64,000 nucleotides of DNA from positions 46,863 through 110,862 of the forward strand of contig CABVRW010000001.1 in assembly GCA_902500785.1 (NCBI GenBank), read 5' to 3'. This DNA comes from an uncultured Nitrospira sp. Its GTDB lineage: Bacteria > Nitrospirota > Nitrospiria > Nitrospirales > Nitrospiraceae. Positions 7,317 to 16,501 of this stretch are shown in pieces; within the stretch, counting starts at the first letter, position 1; every line of letters begins with the position of its first letter. The notes under the pieces are model-generated. The model was not told the DNA's origin, searched no databases, and was given only the letters and a program-made list of their open reading frames with translations. The translations under genes were made by a program, and so were the position numbers.

Positions 7317-8758
7317 AAGGGCTGGTCTGGTTTCGTCGCGATCTCAGGCTTCGCGACAATCCCGCCTTGTCGGCGGCGTGCCAGGAATGTCGGGAGATTG
7401 TGCCGTTCTTTGTCTTCGACGAGCCGCTGCTGCGCTCGCAGGTGTTCGGCTCTGCCTGTGTCGGTTTCATGTTGGGGTGCCTGGAAGAGTTGCGCCGCTC
7501 GCTGGCGGAGCACGGACTCGCCCTTGCGTGGCGTATGGGAGAGCCGGTCGAATCGGTGATGCAGGCGGCGGCAGACCTTGATGCGAATGCGGTCTATTGG
7601 AATCGTGACTACGAACCGGCGGCGCTGGAGCGGGATCGGCTGGTTCAGCAGCGGTTGGCGCAGCAAGGGCACAGAGTCAGGACTTTCAAGGACCATGTGG
7701 TCTTCGAGGCAGAGGAAGTGCGCGGGCTCACCGGCGATCCGTTCCAGCGCTATAGCGCGTATCGAGACCGTTGGTGGGTCAAATGGCGGGCCGCCGCCCC
7801 ACCCTTGCTGCCCGTTCCCCCGTTCCCGCCGACCGACAGGGTTTCCCCCTCGGACTCACGGGCGTGGCCTTCGACCACGGATCTCGGGTATCAGACGGTG
7901 CCGATGTGGATCGAACCGGGAGAACAGGCTGCGCATGCCAGACTGCAATGGTTTTTGCGAGGCCCGATCCATGCCTATGTCACCGGCCGGAATCTCCCGG
8001 CGATCGACGGCACCTCGAAATTGTCTCCCCATTTGCGGTTCGGAACGATCTCGGCGCGTACGCTGGTGCATGCGGCGTTGAAGGCACTTTCGAAAGGCGG
8101 TCGTGTCTCCCGCGCGGATGTGTTCACCTGGATCGATGAAGTGGTCTGGCGGGAGTTCTTTCAACAGGTCCTGACGTCGTTTCCCCGCGTGGCCGAAGGA
8201 CCATTCAAGCAGAAGCCGGGGCTGCCCGCGCCCAGGTCCGCAGGACCTGAACGGGACCGATTGTTTGCCGCTTGGTGCCAGGGCCGGACCGGCTATCCGA
8301 TTGTGGACGCCGGCATGCGCCAGTTGAACCAGACCGGGTGGATGCACAACCGCGTGCGGATGGTCGTCGCGTCGTTTCTGGTGAAAGACCTCCGGATCGA
8401 TTGGCAGAGCGGCGAGCGCTACTTCATGGCACGGCTCGTAGACGGAGACCTGGCCGCTAACAATGGGAACTGGCAATGGTGTGCGTCCACAGGGACGGAT
8501 GCCATGCAGGGGTACAGGATCTTTAATCCGAAAATTCAAAGCGAAAAGTTCGATGCCGACGGCGAGTACCTGCGCCGCTACGTGCCGGAGCTGAACAATG
8601 TGCCGACGAAATGGATTCATGAGCCGCACCTCATGCCGCACGAGGAGCAGGTGCTGGCTGGTTGTCGCATCGGATCGGAGTATCCGTCGCCGATCGTGGA
8701 TCATCGGCAAGCGCGTCAGGAATATCTCGATCTCGGACAACAGCAGGTGAAGCCATGA
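7313..8758 (+). CDS. phrB: Deoxyribodipyrimidine photo-lyase (cryptochrome/photolyase family)
   Basis: A 481-residue flavoprotein that repairs UV-induced cyclobutane pyrimidine dimers using light. The N-terminal antenna-binding Rossmann domain starts LVWFRRDLRLRDNPAL. The C-terminal FAD domain shows DGTSKLSPHLRFGTIS, WIDEVVWREFF, GYPIVDAGMRQL, GWMHNRVRM, DGDLAANNGNWQW and the dimer-site segment STGTDAMQGYRIFNP. Length fits class I CPD photolyases. It starts inside the preceding stop and its own stop overlaps the DUF523-DUF1722 gene. In Escherichia coli ybgA (DUF1722) is also next to phr, which supports a UV/light-stress operon. Confidence 0.95.
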   Translation: MKGLVWFRRDLRLRDNPALSAACQECREIVPFFVFDEPLLRSQVFGSACVGFMLGCLEELRRSLAEHGLALAWRMGEPVESVMQAAADLDANAVYWNRDYEPAALERDRLVQQRLAQQGHRVRTFKDHVVFEAEEVRGLTGDPFQRYSAYRDRWWVKWRAAAPPLLPVPPFPPTDRVSPSDSRAWPSTTDLGYQTVPMWIEPGEQAAHARLQWFLRGPIHAYVTGRNLPAIDGTSKLSPHLRFGTISARTLVHAALKALSKGGRVSRADVFTWIDEVVWREFFQQVLTSFPRVAEGPFKQKPGLPAPRSAGPERDRLFAAWCQGRTGYPIVDAGMRQLNQTGWMHNRVRMVVASFLVKDLRIDWQSGERYFMARLVDGDLAANNGNWQWCASTGTDAMQGYRIFNPKIQSEKFDADGEYLRRYVPELNNVPTKWIHEPHLMPHEEQVLAGCRIGSEYPSPIVDHRQARQEYLDLGQQQVKP

Positions 8759-9708
8759 GGCCGACCCCGCTCCGTCTGGGGATCAGTCGGTGTCTGCTTG
8801 GTGAGGAGGTCCGGTTCGATGGAGGACACAAGCGAGACCAGTTCTTGACCGAAGTGTTAGGCCGTTACGTGGAGTGGGTGCCCGTCTGTCCGGAGGTCGA
8901 AGCCGGACTCGGTACGCCTCGCGAGGCGATGCGCCTGGTCGGTGATCCGCAGCAACCGAGGCTGGTATCCATCAAGAGCGGCAAGGATCACACGCGTGCA
9001 TTGGAACACGTGACCGCCCATCGACTCCCGGATCTCGACCGGATGGATTTGTCCGGCTATGTGTTCAAGAAGGACTCGCCGAGCTGCGGAGTGGAGCGGG
9101 TTCGCACCTACAATGAACATGGGATGCCGGGTCGCAAGGGAGTCGGGGTATTCGCGCGAGCCTATGTCGAGCGATTTCCGCTGATTCCGGTCGAGGAGGA
9201 GGGACGACTCTGTGATCCGCCGTTGCGAGAAAACTTTATTGAGCGGGTGTTCTCCTACCGTCGTTGGCAAGACCTCGTTCAGAGCGGAGTCACACGGCAG
9301 GCCGTGGTGCGGTTCCATACGGTTCATAAGTATCTGCTCTTGGCGCATAGCGCTCCGCACTATCGCCAGCTCGGGCGCTTGGTCGCGCAGGTCAATGCGT
9401 ATCGCGGCAAAGATCTTGTGCACCGATATGGCGAGCTCTTCATGCAGGCGCTGGCCGTGAAGGCGACCGTGCGCAAACATGTGAACGTGCTCCAGCACAT
9501 TCTGGGGTATTTCAAGGATCGGCTTGATGCGCAAGAAAAGACCGAATTGTTAGGCGTGATCGGGGATTATCACCAGGGCCTTACGCCGCTGATCGTCCCG
9601 CTGACATTGATCAAACACTACGTGCAGATTTTCGACGTCGGGTATATCCGAGAGCAGGTCTATCTGAACCCGCATCCGAAGGAGCTGATGCTCCGCAACC
9701 ATGTGTAG
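8755..9708 (+). CDS. DUF523-DUF1722 fusion protein (YbgA-like)
   Basis: A 317-residue two-domain protein. DUF523 (about residues 1-150) begins LRLGISRCLLGEEVRFDGGH and includes VCPEVEAGLGTPRE and FKKDSPSCGVERV, with conserved cysteines that may bind metal. DUF1722 (YbgA; about 190-310) includes FHTVHKYLLLAHS, LVHRYGELFMQAL and LNPHPKELMLRNHV. ATG 8755 overlaps the photolyase stop by four bases. The biochemical role is not established; the persistent link with photolyase suggests DNA-damage or light-stress physiology. Confidence 0.9.
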   Translation: MRPTPLRLGISRCLLGEEVRFDGGHKRDQFLTEVLGRYVEWVPVCPEVEAGLGTPREAMRLVGDPQQPRLVSIKSGKDHTRALEHVTAHRLPDLDRMDLSGYVFKKDSPSCGVERVRTYNEHGMPGRKGVGVFARAYVERFPLIPVEEEGRLCDPPLRENFIERVFSYRRWQDLVQSGVTRQAVVRFHTVHKYLLLAHSAPHYRQLGRLVAQVNAYRGKDLVHRYGELFMQALAVKATVRKHVNVLQHILGYFKDRLDAQEKTELLGVIGDYHQGLTPLIVPLTLIKHYVQIFDVGYIREQVYLNPHPKELMLRNHV

Positions 9709-9720
9709 AAAGGAACAGAT

Positions 9721-10089
9721 ATGCCCCATGTGGTCATCGAAGGAGCCGGGGAGCTCCAGGGACTGTTTCAAGGTTTCAGTCCGATCCTGCAGCGAACGGA
9801 ACAGGACATTCTCAAGGTTCAGGAATTCTACCTTGCGAAGAGCGGCCGGGAAGCGCTGCTGGATGCGGTGGTGATCGAGCAGGGTGCGGCGCGCAGTTTT
9901 TTTATCCAGCTGAAACGGCATGAGACGACCATCACCGTCCGGCTGCTGCCTGCCACGGATCCCGACAAGACCCCGGCGGTGAAGAAAGTGATGGCGTTGG
10001 CGGCCGGATTCATTCGGACGGTCTATCCGGCCAGTCGGTATGGGAAGACCAATCTCCAGGAGTATTTGGACTTTCCCCGGTCGATGTGA
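9721..10089 (+). CDS. Conserved-looking hypothetical protein, 122 aa
   Basis: A soluble 122-residue protein starting 12 bases after the previous stop, with AAAGGA before the ATG. Alternating strands and helices are suggested (SFFIQLKRHETTITVRLLP, then VKKVMALAAGFIRTVYPAS). No motif, signal peptide or family is recognised. Position implies cotranscription with the photolyase and DUF523-DUF1722 genes. Confidence 0.65.
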   Translation: MPHVVIEGAGELQGLFQGFSPILQRTEQDILKVQEFYLAKSGREALLDAVVIEQGAARSFFIQLKRHETTITVRLLPATDPDKTPAVKKVMALAAGFIRTVYPASRYGKTNLQEYLDFPRSM

Positions 10090-10128
10090 ATGTAAATAGG
10101 CGTGAACTTTCATACGAGGAGCGACGAC

Positions 10129-10638
10129 ATGGCAACAGTGCGGCGAGGGGTGATTCTAGTCGGTCACGGCGGCATTCCCAGGGGCTGCCCGCAGGATTTG
10201 GTCACGAAGTTGAAGCGACTCGAGGGTCAGCGGCGCGCGGCGAAGCAACCGGCATCGGCTGAAGAACTGGAACTGGATGCCAAGATTCGTCAGTGGCCGA
10301 GAACCGCGGAGACGGATCCCTATCAAGCCGGACTTGAAGCGGTGGCGGCTCAACTCCGCGCGAACTTGGGCGAGGTGCTCTTTGCCGTGGCCTATAACGA
10401 GTTTTGCGCACCGACGCTCGAAGAGTCGGTCGACCAACTCATCACACAGGGCGCGACCCACATTACGGTGGCGACCACGATGTTTACGCCGGGGGGGTCG
10501 CATTCGGAAGTCGAGATTCCGGAAATCCTGGATCATCTTCGCCCGCAGTATCCCGGGGTCGAGCTCCGGTACGCCTGGCCTTTTGACCTGAACCTGGTCG
10601 CGGGGACGTTGGCTGAACAGGTGCGGCGATTCTCCTGA
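10129..10638 (+). CDS. CbiX/sirohydrochlorin-chelatase-like protein
   Basis: A 169-residue single-domain protein of the CbiX/SirB class II chelatase family. It shows the N-terminal metal-site histidine (GVILVGHGGIPRG), a middle segment FAVAYNEFCAPTLEE and the second strand TTMFTPGGSHSEVEIPEIL with a conserved histidine. Family members insert cobalt, nickel or iron into sirohydrochlorin-type tetrapyrroles. The central charged insert (LEGQRRAAKQPASAEELE) is longer than in small CbiX proteins. No other cobalamin or sirohaem genes are nearby, so the substrate is open. ATG 10129 follows ACGAGGAGCGA. Confidence 0.78.
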   Translation: MATVRRGVILVGHGGIPRGCPQDLVTKLKRLEGQRRAAKQPASAEELELDAKIRQWPRTAETDPYQAGLEAVAAQLRANLGEVLFAVAYNEFCAPTLEESVDQLITQGATHITVATTMFTPGGSHSEVEIPEILDHLRPQYPGVELRYAWPFDLNLVAGTLAEQVRRFS

Positions 10639-10802
10639 CCGACGTTTTCGCGCGCGAACAGGTCCGTACGGGCGGTCGATCGAAGGACGGAATGCGGGTG
10701 GGATGATGCGCAGACCACGAGCCGCATGATGGACGTGGGTGAAGATATAGGAATCCATTCTTCGAGTTCGTCCGTAGAAGAGCAAGAGAGGAGTTGTGTG
10801 CC

Positions 10803-11219
10803 GTGCAACCGGTCCTCGAACGATTCAAACAGGTCTATGGCGGACTCACCGCTCATTCGTTGGAATCGTTGAGCGAGTTGTACAGCGACGACGTCGAGTT
10901 TCAGGACCCGTTTCATGCCATCACGGGGCTTCCCGCGCTGAGACAATACCTGTCTTCGCTGTATGCGAAGGTGGAGTCCTGCACGTTCGCATTCGAGGAA
11001 GAGGTGCGACAGGCCGACGGTGCGGTGTTGATGTGGACCATGTCGCTGACGCATCCGAGATTGAATGGAGGGGAATCGGTGATCGTGCGCGGTTCGACGC
11101 ACATCCGATTTCGAGACAAGGTGTACTCTCATCGAGATTACTTCGATGCCGGAGCGATGTCGTACGAACAACTTCCATTGATCGGAACGGTAATCCGGAT
11201 CATCAAAGGGCGTGTGTGA
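10803..11219 (+). CDS. NTF2/SnoaL-like protein of the lipid-modification cluster
   Basis: A protein of about 138 residues with an NTF2-like cone fold: LERFKQVYGGLTAHSLESLSE, LYSDDVEFQDPFH, GSTHIRFRDKVYSHRDYFDAG. The best start is GTG 10803, with GAGAGGAG about ten bases upstream; a TTG at 10794 is too close to that site. Family members are often small isomerases, cyclases or binding proteins. In proteobacteria an NTF2-like gene heads the same set of lipid genes (SDR, FAD oxidoreductase, DUF1365, Cfa), so a role in fatty-acid modification is inferred from context. Confidence 0.8.
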   Translation: MQPVLERFKQVYGGLTAHSLESLSELYSDDVEFQDPFHAITGLPALRQYLSSLYAKVESCTFAFEEEVRQADGAVLMWTMSLTHPRLNGGESVIVRGSTHIRFRDKVYSHRDYFDAGAMSYEQLPLIGTVIRIIKGRV

Positions 11220-11222
11220 ACG

Positions 11223-11993
11223 ATGAAACGAACCAGTGCCAGCGCTCCACGGGTATGGGTGACCGGCGCCTCGAGCGGCATCGGGCGAGCGGTCGCGGAA
11301 GAGCTCGCTCGCCGCGGCGCGTTCGTCATCGCCTCCGCGAGGAACGAGTCGGCACTCAGCGCACTTGTCCGTGAATGCGGTCGGGATCGCGTCGTGGCGC
11401 TTCCGCTCGATGTCACCGACCACAGGGCCAACCAGCGCGCAGCGGACCAGATTCGAGGCCTTGTGGGCGGCCTCGACATCGCCTTCTTGAACGCCGGCAC
11501 CTGCGAGTATGTCGAGGTGGCGGCCTTCGACAGCGCGGTGTTTGAGCGGACGATGCGCATCAACTTTCTCAGCATGGTGTACGGCATCGAGGCGGTGCTG
11601 CCGTTGCTTCGGCAATCAGCGGCGCCGCAGCTCGTGGGGATGAGCAGCACGGTGGCCTATCGAGGAGTGCCGCGATCGGAAGCGTATGGCGCGTCGAAAG
11701 CGGCGATCAAAAATCTCTTCGAGTCGCTGCACCTCGACCTGGCGCGCGAGGGCATCAGCGTGTCGGTCGTGTGTCCGGGGTTTGTGCGGACACCGCTGAC
11801 AGACCGGAACGAGTTCCCGATGCCGTTCAGGATCGAGCCCGCTGATGCAGCCCGGCGAATCGTCGACGGAATCGAGGCCAAGAAGCCGGAGATTCACTTC
11901 CCCCGGCGGTTCAGTCTGCTCTTCAAACTCCTGACCTTGTTCCCGAGTCCGTGGTACTTCCGCCTCTGCGCCGGAATGGTGAAGCAATCATGA
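11223..11993 (+). CDS. Short-chain dehydrogenase/reductase
   Basis: A classical SDR of 256 residues: cofactor motif VTGASSGIGRAVAEEL at the N-terminus, NAG strand (LDIAFLNAGT), catalytic Ser in GMSSTVAYRG and Tyr/Lys in YGASKAAIKN. A C-terminal hydrophobic segment (FSLLFKLLTLFPSPWYF) suggests membrane association. Four bases separate it from the NTF2-like gene and its stop overlaps the next start. The substrate is unknown; the neighbours point to lipids. Confidence 0.88.
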   Translation: MKRTSASAPRVWVTGASSGIGRAVAEELARRGAFVIASARNESALSALVRECGRDRVVALPLDVTDHRANQRAADQIRGLVGGLDIAFLNAGTCEYVEVAAFDSAVFERTMRINFLSMVYGIEAVLPLLRQSAAPQLVGMSSTVAYRGVPRSEAYGASKAAIKNLFESLHLDLAREGISVSVVCPGFVRTPLTDRNEFPMPFRIEPADAARRIVDGIEAKKPEIHFPRRFSLLFKLLTLFPSPWYFRLCAGMVKQS

Positions 11994-13249
11994 AGGTGGC
12001 GATCGTGGGGACCGGCATTGCGGGCATGACGGCGGCGCATCTGTTGCATCCGAATCATGACCTCACCATCTTCGAGGCCGGCGGATATATCGGCGGCCAC
12101 ACGCACACCGTCGACGTGGAACTGGAGGGAAAGCCCTATGCCGTCGATACGGGGTTTATCGTGTTCAATGACTGGACCTATCCGAATTTTATCGCCTTGC
12201 TGGATCGTTTGGGCGTGGCGTCACAGCCGAGCGACATGAGCTTCAGCGTCCGTTGCGAGGAGACCGGGCTGGAGTACAACGGCACCTCATTCAATAGTCT
12301 GTTCGCCGAACGACGCAACCTGCTCCGGCCCTCGTTCTATCGTATGGTCCGCGACATTCTCCGCTTCAACCGTGAGTCGCTGGAATTGCTGGATCAGCCT
12401 GGGCCTGGTCCCACTCTGGGGGCGTATCTTGAAGCGCAGCGGTACTCCCCGACGTTTATTCGAAACTATATCGTCCCCATGGGCGGAGCGATCTGGTCCG
12501 CGGGTCATGCCACGATGTGGGAGTTTCCCGCCCGCTATCTCGTCCAGTTTTTCAAAAACCACGGCATGTTGTCGGTCGATAAACGTCCTACGTGGAGGGT
12601 CATTGCCGGTGGATCCCGCCGCTACGTTGAACAGCTGGTGCGGCCATTCCGTGACCGCATCCGGCTCCAGTCTCCGGTGGAGTCGATCACGCGTTATCCG
12701 GACCAGGTCGAGGTGCGTGGACGAGACGCTTTCGGGGTCCGTCGGACGGAGCGATTCGACGGCGTGCTCCTCGCTTGTCATAGCGATCAGGCACTGGCGC
12801 TGCTGGCGGATCCGACTCCCCTGGAGCAGGAGATTCTTGGATCGATCCGGTACCAACCGAACGAGGCGGTGCTGCATACGGATCGGTCGCTCCTGCCGAA
12901 GCGCCGTCTGGCCTGGGCGGCCTGGAATTATCATCTGTTACCGAATCTCACGGACCGTGCCGTGGTCACGTATCACATGAATCGGCTCCAGGGGCTGACG
13001 GCGCCCCGTGAGTTGTGCGTGACGTTGAACCACACCGAGGCGATCGATCCCGCATCGATCCTCACGCGAATCACCTATCACCATCCGGTGTTTTCCCCCG
13101 CGGCCATCGCCGCGCAACAGCGGCATGGAGAGATCAATGGGAGCCGTCGCACGTTTTACTGCGGAGCCTATTGGGGGTTCGGGTTTCACGAAGACGGCGT
13201 CAACAGTGCCCTGACGGCCAGTCGTGCCCTGGCGAAGGAGGACGCATGA
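11990..13249 (+). CDS. FAD-dependent oxidoreductase (COG2907-type) of the lipid cluster
   Basis: A 419-residue flavoprotein starting at ATG 11990, which overlaps the SDR stop. The dinucleotide-binding motif is [17 protein letters not shown], followed by [17 protein letters not shown] and [17 protein letters not shown]. The rest has the amine-oxidase/desaturase-like fold ([30 protein letters not shown]). Relatives next to Cfa and DUF1365 genes occur in singlet-oxygen-response loci; in Rhodobacter such flavoproteins have been linked to making methylated or furan fatty acids, which is a hypothesis here. Confidence 0.87.
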   Translation: MKVAIVGTGIAGMTAAHLLHPNHDLTIFEAGGYIGGHTHTVDVELEGKPYAVDTGFIVFNDWTYPNFIALLDRLGVASQPSDMSFSVRCEETGLEYNGTSFNSLFAERRNLLRPSFYRMVRDILRFNRESLELLDQPGPGPTLGAYLEAQRYSPTFIRNYIVPMGGAIWSAGHATMWEFPARYLVQFFKNHGMLSVDKRPTWRVIAGGSRRYVEQLVRPFRDRIRLQSPVESITRYPDQVEVRGRDAFGVRRTERFDGVLLACHSDQALALLADPTPLEQEILGSIRYQPNEAVLHTDRSLLPKRRLAWAAWNYHLLPNLTDRAVVTYHMNRLQGLTAPRELCVTLNHTEAIDPASILTRITYHHPVFSPAAIAAQQRHGEINGSRRTFYCGAYWGFGFHEDGVNSALTASRALAKEDA

Positions 13250-14031
13250 AGAGTTGCGTCTACGAAGGAACGGTTCGGCACCGCCGCCACGCACCGGTGC
13301 ATCATGCGTTCCGATATTCGGTCTTCATGATGTATCTGGATTTGGACGAATTGCCGAACCTGTTTCGCGGACGCTGGCTCTGGTCTCCCCGGAGGCCCAA
13401 CCTGGCTTGGTTTAGGCAGCGCGACCACCTGGGAGATCCGGCGATTCCGTTGGACCGCAATGTGCGCGATCTCGTAGAGGCGAAGACCGGACACCGGCCA
13501 GCCGGTCCGATCCGTCTGCTGACGCATCTGCGGTACTTCGGGTACGGCTTCAATCCGGTCAGCTTTTATTTTTGCTTCGACCCTGCCGATAGGCTGGTCG
13601 AAACCATCGTGGCCGAAGTCACGAACACGCCATGGGGCGAGCAACATTGTTACGTGTTGGGGAAGTCTTTGGACGAGGGCATCGGCCGCCGCCATCGGTA
13701 TCGGTTCGGCAAGCAATTCCATGTTTCGCCGTTCATGGGGATGGATGTGGATTACGATTGGCGGTTCGGCACGCCCGGCGCCCGGTTGTCGATGCATATG
13801 GAGAATGTCCGTGGTGGAGCGCGGTTCTTTGATGCCACGATGGTCCTGCGGCGTGAAGAGTTGACCGGCACGTCACTCGCGCGTGTGTTGTCGCGATATC
13901 CACTGATGACGATGCAGGTCATCGGCGCGATCCATTGGCAAGCATTGCGGTTGTGGCTGAAGCGCTGTCCGTTCATTCCGCACCCCAACAGGTCAGGGCA
14001 CTCCGTTAATGCAAGGAGGATTTCCGGATGA
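13246..14031 (+). CDS. DUF1365 family protein
   Basis: A 261-residue protein that matches DUF1365 from its first residues ([28 protein letters not shown]) through [29 protein letters not shown] and [20 protein letters not shown] 13246 overlaps the preceding stop, and its stop overlaps the cyclopropane-synthase ATG. The family is almost always found between an FAD oxidoreductase and a Cfa-like methyltransferase. Its reaction is not firmly established; lipid modification is the contextual inference. Confidence 0.9.
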   Translation: MKSCVYEGTVRHRRHAPVHHAFRYSVFMMYLDLDELPNLFRGRWLWSPRRPNLAWFRQRDHLGDPAIPLDRNVRDLVEAKTGHRPAGPIRLLTHLRYFGYGFNPVSFYFCFDPADRLVETIVAEVTNTPWGEQHCYVLGKSLDEGIGRRHRYRFGKQFHVSPFMGMDVDYDWRFGTPGARLSMHMENVRGGARFFDATMVLRREELTGTSLARVLSRYPLMTMQVIGAIHWQALRLWLKRCPFIPHPNRSGHSVNARRISG

Positions 14032-15335
14032 ATGACCTCGTGCCGACCGACTGTTCTGCCGGTCTGGACCGGTGCCCTTCGGCAGTCGCAGTGCCCGACC
14101 TGTCCTCAGGCCTTCTCGTCCGGATCGCCAGACGTCTGGTTTGTAACCGCCTGCGCCGAATCGCCGCGGGGACGATTGCAGTGATCGAGGGCGGGCGCCG
14201 CACGGTCTTCGGTGAGTCCGGCCCAGCCTCAACGCTCAAGGCGACGATTACCATTCGGGATCCCGGCTGTTATCTGGACATCGCGTGGAGCGGCACCGTG
14301 GGGGCCGGGGAAAGTTATGCACGGGGGGATTGGCAGTGCGACGATCTCACGGCGCTGGTTCGGATATTTGTTTTGAATCGACGGCTCGTGGACGGCATGG
14401 AACGTGGAATTGCACGGCTGTCTGCTCCGTTGTTTAAGATCGCGCACCAACTTCGTCGGAATACCAGGGCGGGAAGCCGGCAGAACATTGCGGCCCATTA
14501 TGATCTGAGCAACGAATTCTTTGCGCAGATGCTGGACCGGACGATGATGTACTCCTGTGCCTATTTCCAGCGGCCCGACAGCACGCTGGAGGAGGCTTCG
14601 CGCGCCAAGCTCGACCTGATCTGCCGCAAACTACACCTTTCCGAGAAAGATCACCTGGTTGAAATCGGGTCCGGATGGGGTGGGCTGGCTTGTTATGCTG
14701 CGGAAACCTACGGCTGTCGAGTGACCACGACGACGATTTCTCGTGCGCAGTATGACGCGGCTGTACACCGAGTCCAGGAAGCCGGCTTGGCTGGTCGGGT
14801 GAAGGTGCTGCTCACAGACTATCGTGACTTGCCCGCTCTGGAGACGAAGTTCGACAAACTGGTGTCGGTCGAGATGATCGAGGCCGTAGGGCATGAATAC
14901 TACAGGACCTTCTTCGAGGCCTGCAGTCGATTGCTCAAGCCTGACGGACTGATGCTGGTCCAGGCGATCACCATCGATGAGCGGTATTACGAACGGGCGA
15001 AACGGTCGGTCGATTTTATCCAGCGCTTCATTTTTCCCGGTAGTTGCATTCCCTCGGTGAACAGTTTGTGTCAGGCCATGGCGAAGGCTTCGGATCTCAG
15101 TCTGCTGCACTTACAGGATATCGGGGCGCACTATCCGCCGACGTTGAGGGGCTGGCGAGACAACCTCCGGCGTAATTTGACGCAGGTGCGTCAGCTTGGA
15201 TTCCGCCCCGAGTTTCTGCGTCTCTGGGAGTTCTACCTGTCCTACTGCGAAGGCGGATTTCTCGAACGGTCGATTTCGACCGCACATTTGTTGTTCGCCA
15301 AATCCGGCTGGCGTCAGGATCCGCTTGCGAAATGA
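14028..15335 (+). CDS. cfa: Cyclopropane-fatty-acyl-phospholipid synthase family methyltransferase
   Basis: A 435-residue SAM-dependent methyltransferase acting on unsaturated acyl chains of membrane phospholipids. It has an N-terminal lipid-binding-like region (about 1-145), the family segment [19 protein letters not shown], the YSCAYF motif, SAM site [17 protein letters not shown] and the C-terminal IFPGSCIPS and [13 protein letters not shown] segments. AAGGAGGA precedes ATG 14028, and the start overlaps the DUF1365 stop. With the flavoprotein and DUF1365 it may give a methylated rather than cyclopropane product. Last gene of the cluster. Confidence 0.92.
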   Translation: MNDLVPTDCSAGLDRCPSAVAVPDLSSGLLVRIARRLVCNRLRRIAAGTIAVIEGGRRTVFGESGPASTLKATITIRDPGCYLDIAWSGTVGAGESYARGDWQCDDLTALVRIFVLNRRLVDGMERGIARLSAPLFKIAHQLRRNTRAGSRQNIAAHYDLSNEFFAQMLDRTMMYSCAYFQRPDSTLEEASRAKLDLICRKLHLSEKDHLVEIGSGWGGLACYAAETYGCRVTTTTISRAQYDAAVHRVQEAGLAGRVKVLLTDYRDLPALETKFDKLVSVEMIEAVGHEYYRTFFEACSRLLKPDGLMLVQAITIDERYYERAKRSVDFIQRFIFPGSCIPSVNSLCQAMAKASDLSLLHLQDIGAHYPPTLRGWRDNLRRNLTQVRQLGFRPEFLRLWEFYLSYCEGGFLERSISTAHLLFAKSGWRQDPLAK

Positions 15336-15443
15336 GAAGCCGCATGGCCGATTTGGTAATGCTGGGTTGGGGTCGATGTCACTCGGTCGACCTCGCGCGT
15401 CGGCTCGCATCGTTCTGATGATGGGGACATTCGTAAAGACTGA

Positions 15444-15472
15444 TTTCATCTGAGCGGCGACCCGTGTAGAAT
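15444..15472 (+). promoter_or_regulatory. Possible sigma-70 promoter for pyrE
   Basis: A TAGAAT -10 element at 15467-15472 lies 17 bases after a weak TTTCAT -35 at 15444-15449, in the 215-bp gap between cfa and pyrE. The predicted transcript would start near 15479. Confidence 0.4.
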
Positions 15473-15550
15473 CAGCCCCCGATATGGAGCAACCCACAAG
15501 GCCTCGGTGGCGTTGCGAAGTTGAGATTCCAACTGAGCAGAGGATCCGGC

Positions 15551-16126
15551 ATGCTGCACGACGACCTGATCGCCGCGTTTCACAAGACTCAGTCGTTCAA
15601 GTGGGACCCTGCAGGCGGGTTCAAACTCGCCTCAGGACAGACGAGTCCGTTTTATGTCGATTGCCGGACCTTGATGGCGTTTCCTCACGCCCGTCATCTG
15701 ATGGCACAGCGTGCCTGGGAAGTGACCAAGCACCTCGAGATCGAATGTCTTGGAGGCTTGGAGATCGGTGCGATCTCGATCGCGACGACGATTTCGGACT
15801 TCGCCTACGGGGCCACACCCCGTCGAGAATGGCGGACCTTTTTTGTGCGGAAACAAGCGAAAGATCATGGGTTGGGGAGGCTGGTCGAAGGCGTCGTGAA
15901 GGCGGGCGATCGTGCCCTTATCGTCGATGATGTATTAACCAGCGGAGGATCTGTCTTGAAGGCCATCACTGCGGCGCGTGAGGTGGGATTGGAGGTGACC
16001 GAAGCCTTGGTCATCGTCGATCGAAAAGAACAGGATGGCCGGGCCCGTGTCGAACAAACGGGGGTGAGGGTTGTGAGCCTGCTGACGATCGACGATCTCA
16101 TGCAAGGCCACCGCAGTCCTTCTTAA
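15551..16126 (+). CDS. pyrE: Orotate phosphoribosyltransferase
   Basis: A cytosolic enzyme of pyrimidine synthesis that joins orotate to PRPP to form OMP. The 191-residue product has the substrate loop GGFKLASGQTSPFYVDCR, RKQAKDHGLGRLVEG and the PRPP-binding motif ALIVDDVLTSGGS, typical of PyrE. ATG 15551 is chosen because homology starts at once (MLHDDLIAAFHKTQSF); codons from 15521 would add ten unrelated residues. Other pyr genes are not in the window. Confidence 0.94.
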   Translation: MLHDDLIAAFHKTQSFKWDPAGGFKLASGQTSPFYVDCRTLMAFPHARHLMAQRAWEVTKHLEIECLGGLEIGAISIATTISDFAYGATPRREWRTFFVRKQAKDHGLGRLVEGVVKAGDRALIVDDVLTSGGSVLKAITAAREVGLEVTEALVIVDRKEQDGRARVEQTGVRVVSLLTIDDLMQGHRSPS

Positions 16127-16127
16127 G

Positions 16128-16439
16128 TTACTTGCACTGAAACTGAATTCCCCAGCGCCGTTCCTCGACGACATCGTTTGATCCTGCAATAGGACTGGCT
16201 TGACGCAACCGCCCCTTCGTTTCTCCTTCCCGAACGGTTGTCCACCCATCCGGACACTTTTGCTCCATCAGGCGCACCGCTTCCTTCCGAAAGGATGAGA
16301 GCAGGTTGCCCTGATCAGCTCGGTACGGGTATACCACCACGCCGCCGTGGTCGGCGTCTTTGACCATGATGGCTCCTTCCCCGCAACCTGAGACAGCCAT
16401 GAATAGAGAGAGGATGCTCCCTCTTGACCAGCTTTTCAT
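16128..16439 (-). CDS. Small putative lipoprotein
   Basis: A 103-residue protein with a short leader ending in a lipobox-like VSGC (SLFMAVSGCGEGAIM), so it is probably lipid-anchored. The mature part contains two cysteines (QKCPDGW and the C-terminal FQCK). No family is recognised. It converges with pyrE, with only one base between the stops, and diverges from the exported rhodanese. Confidence 0.62.
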   Translation of the reverse strand: MKSWSRGSILSLFMAVSGCGEGAIMVKDADHGGVVVYPYRADQGNLLSSFRKEAVRLMEQKCPDGWTTVREGETKGRLRQASPIAGSNDVVEERRWGIQFQCK

Positions 16440-16501
16440 AGGGCTCCTATCATAGAGTATCGACCACCAACCTTTCTGGTATGACCAAAGGAGCGGTGAC
16501 C

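Noticed and set aside
7856-8740. Minus-strand open frame of about 294 codons opposite the photolyase
   Set aside because: The plus strand carries an unmistakable photolyase; the opposite frame shows no motif.
10533-11615. Minus-strand open frame of 360 codons
   Set aside because: Antisense to CbiX-like, NTF2-like and SDR genes that all have family motifs.
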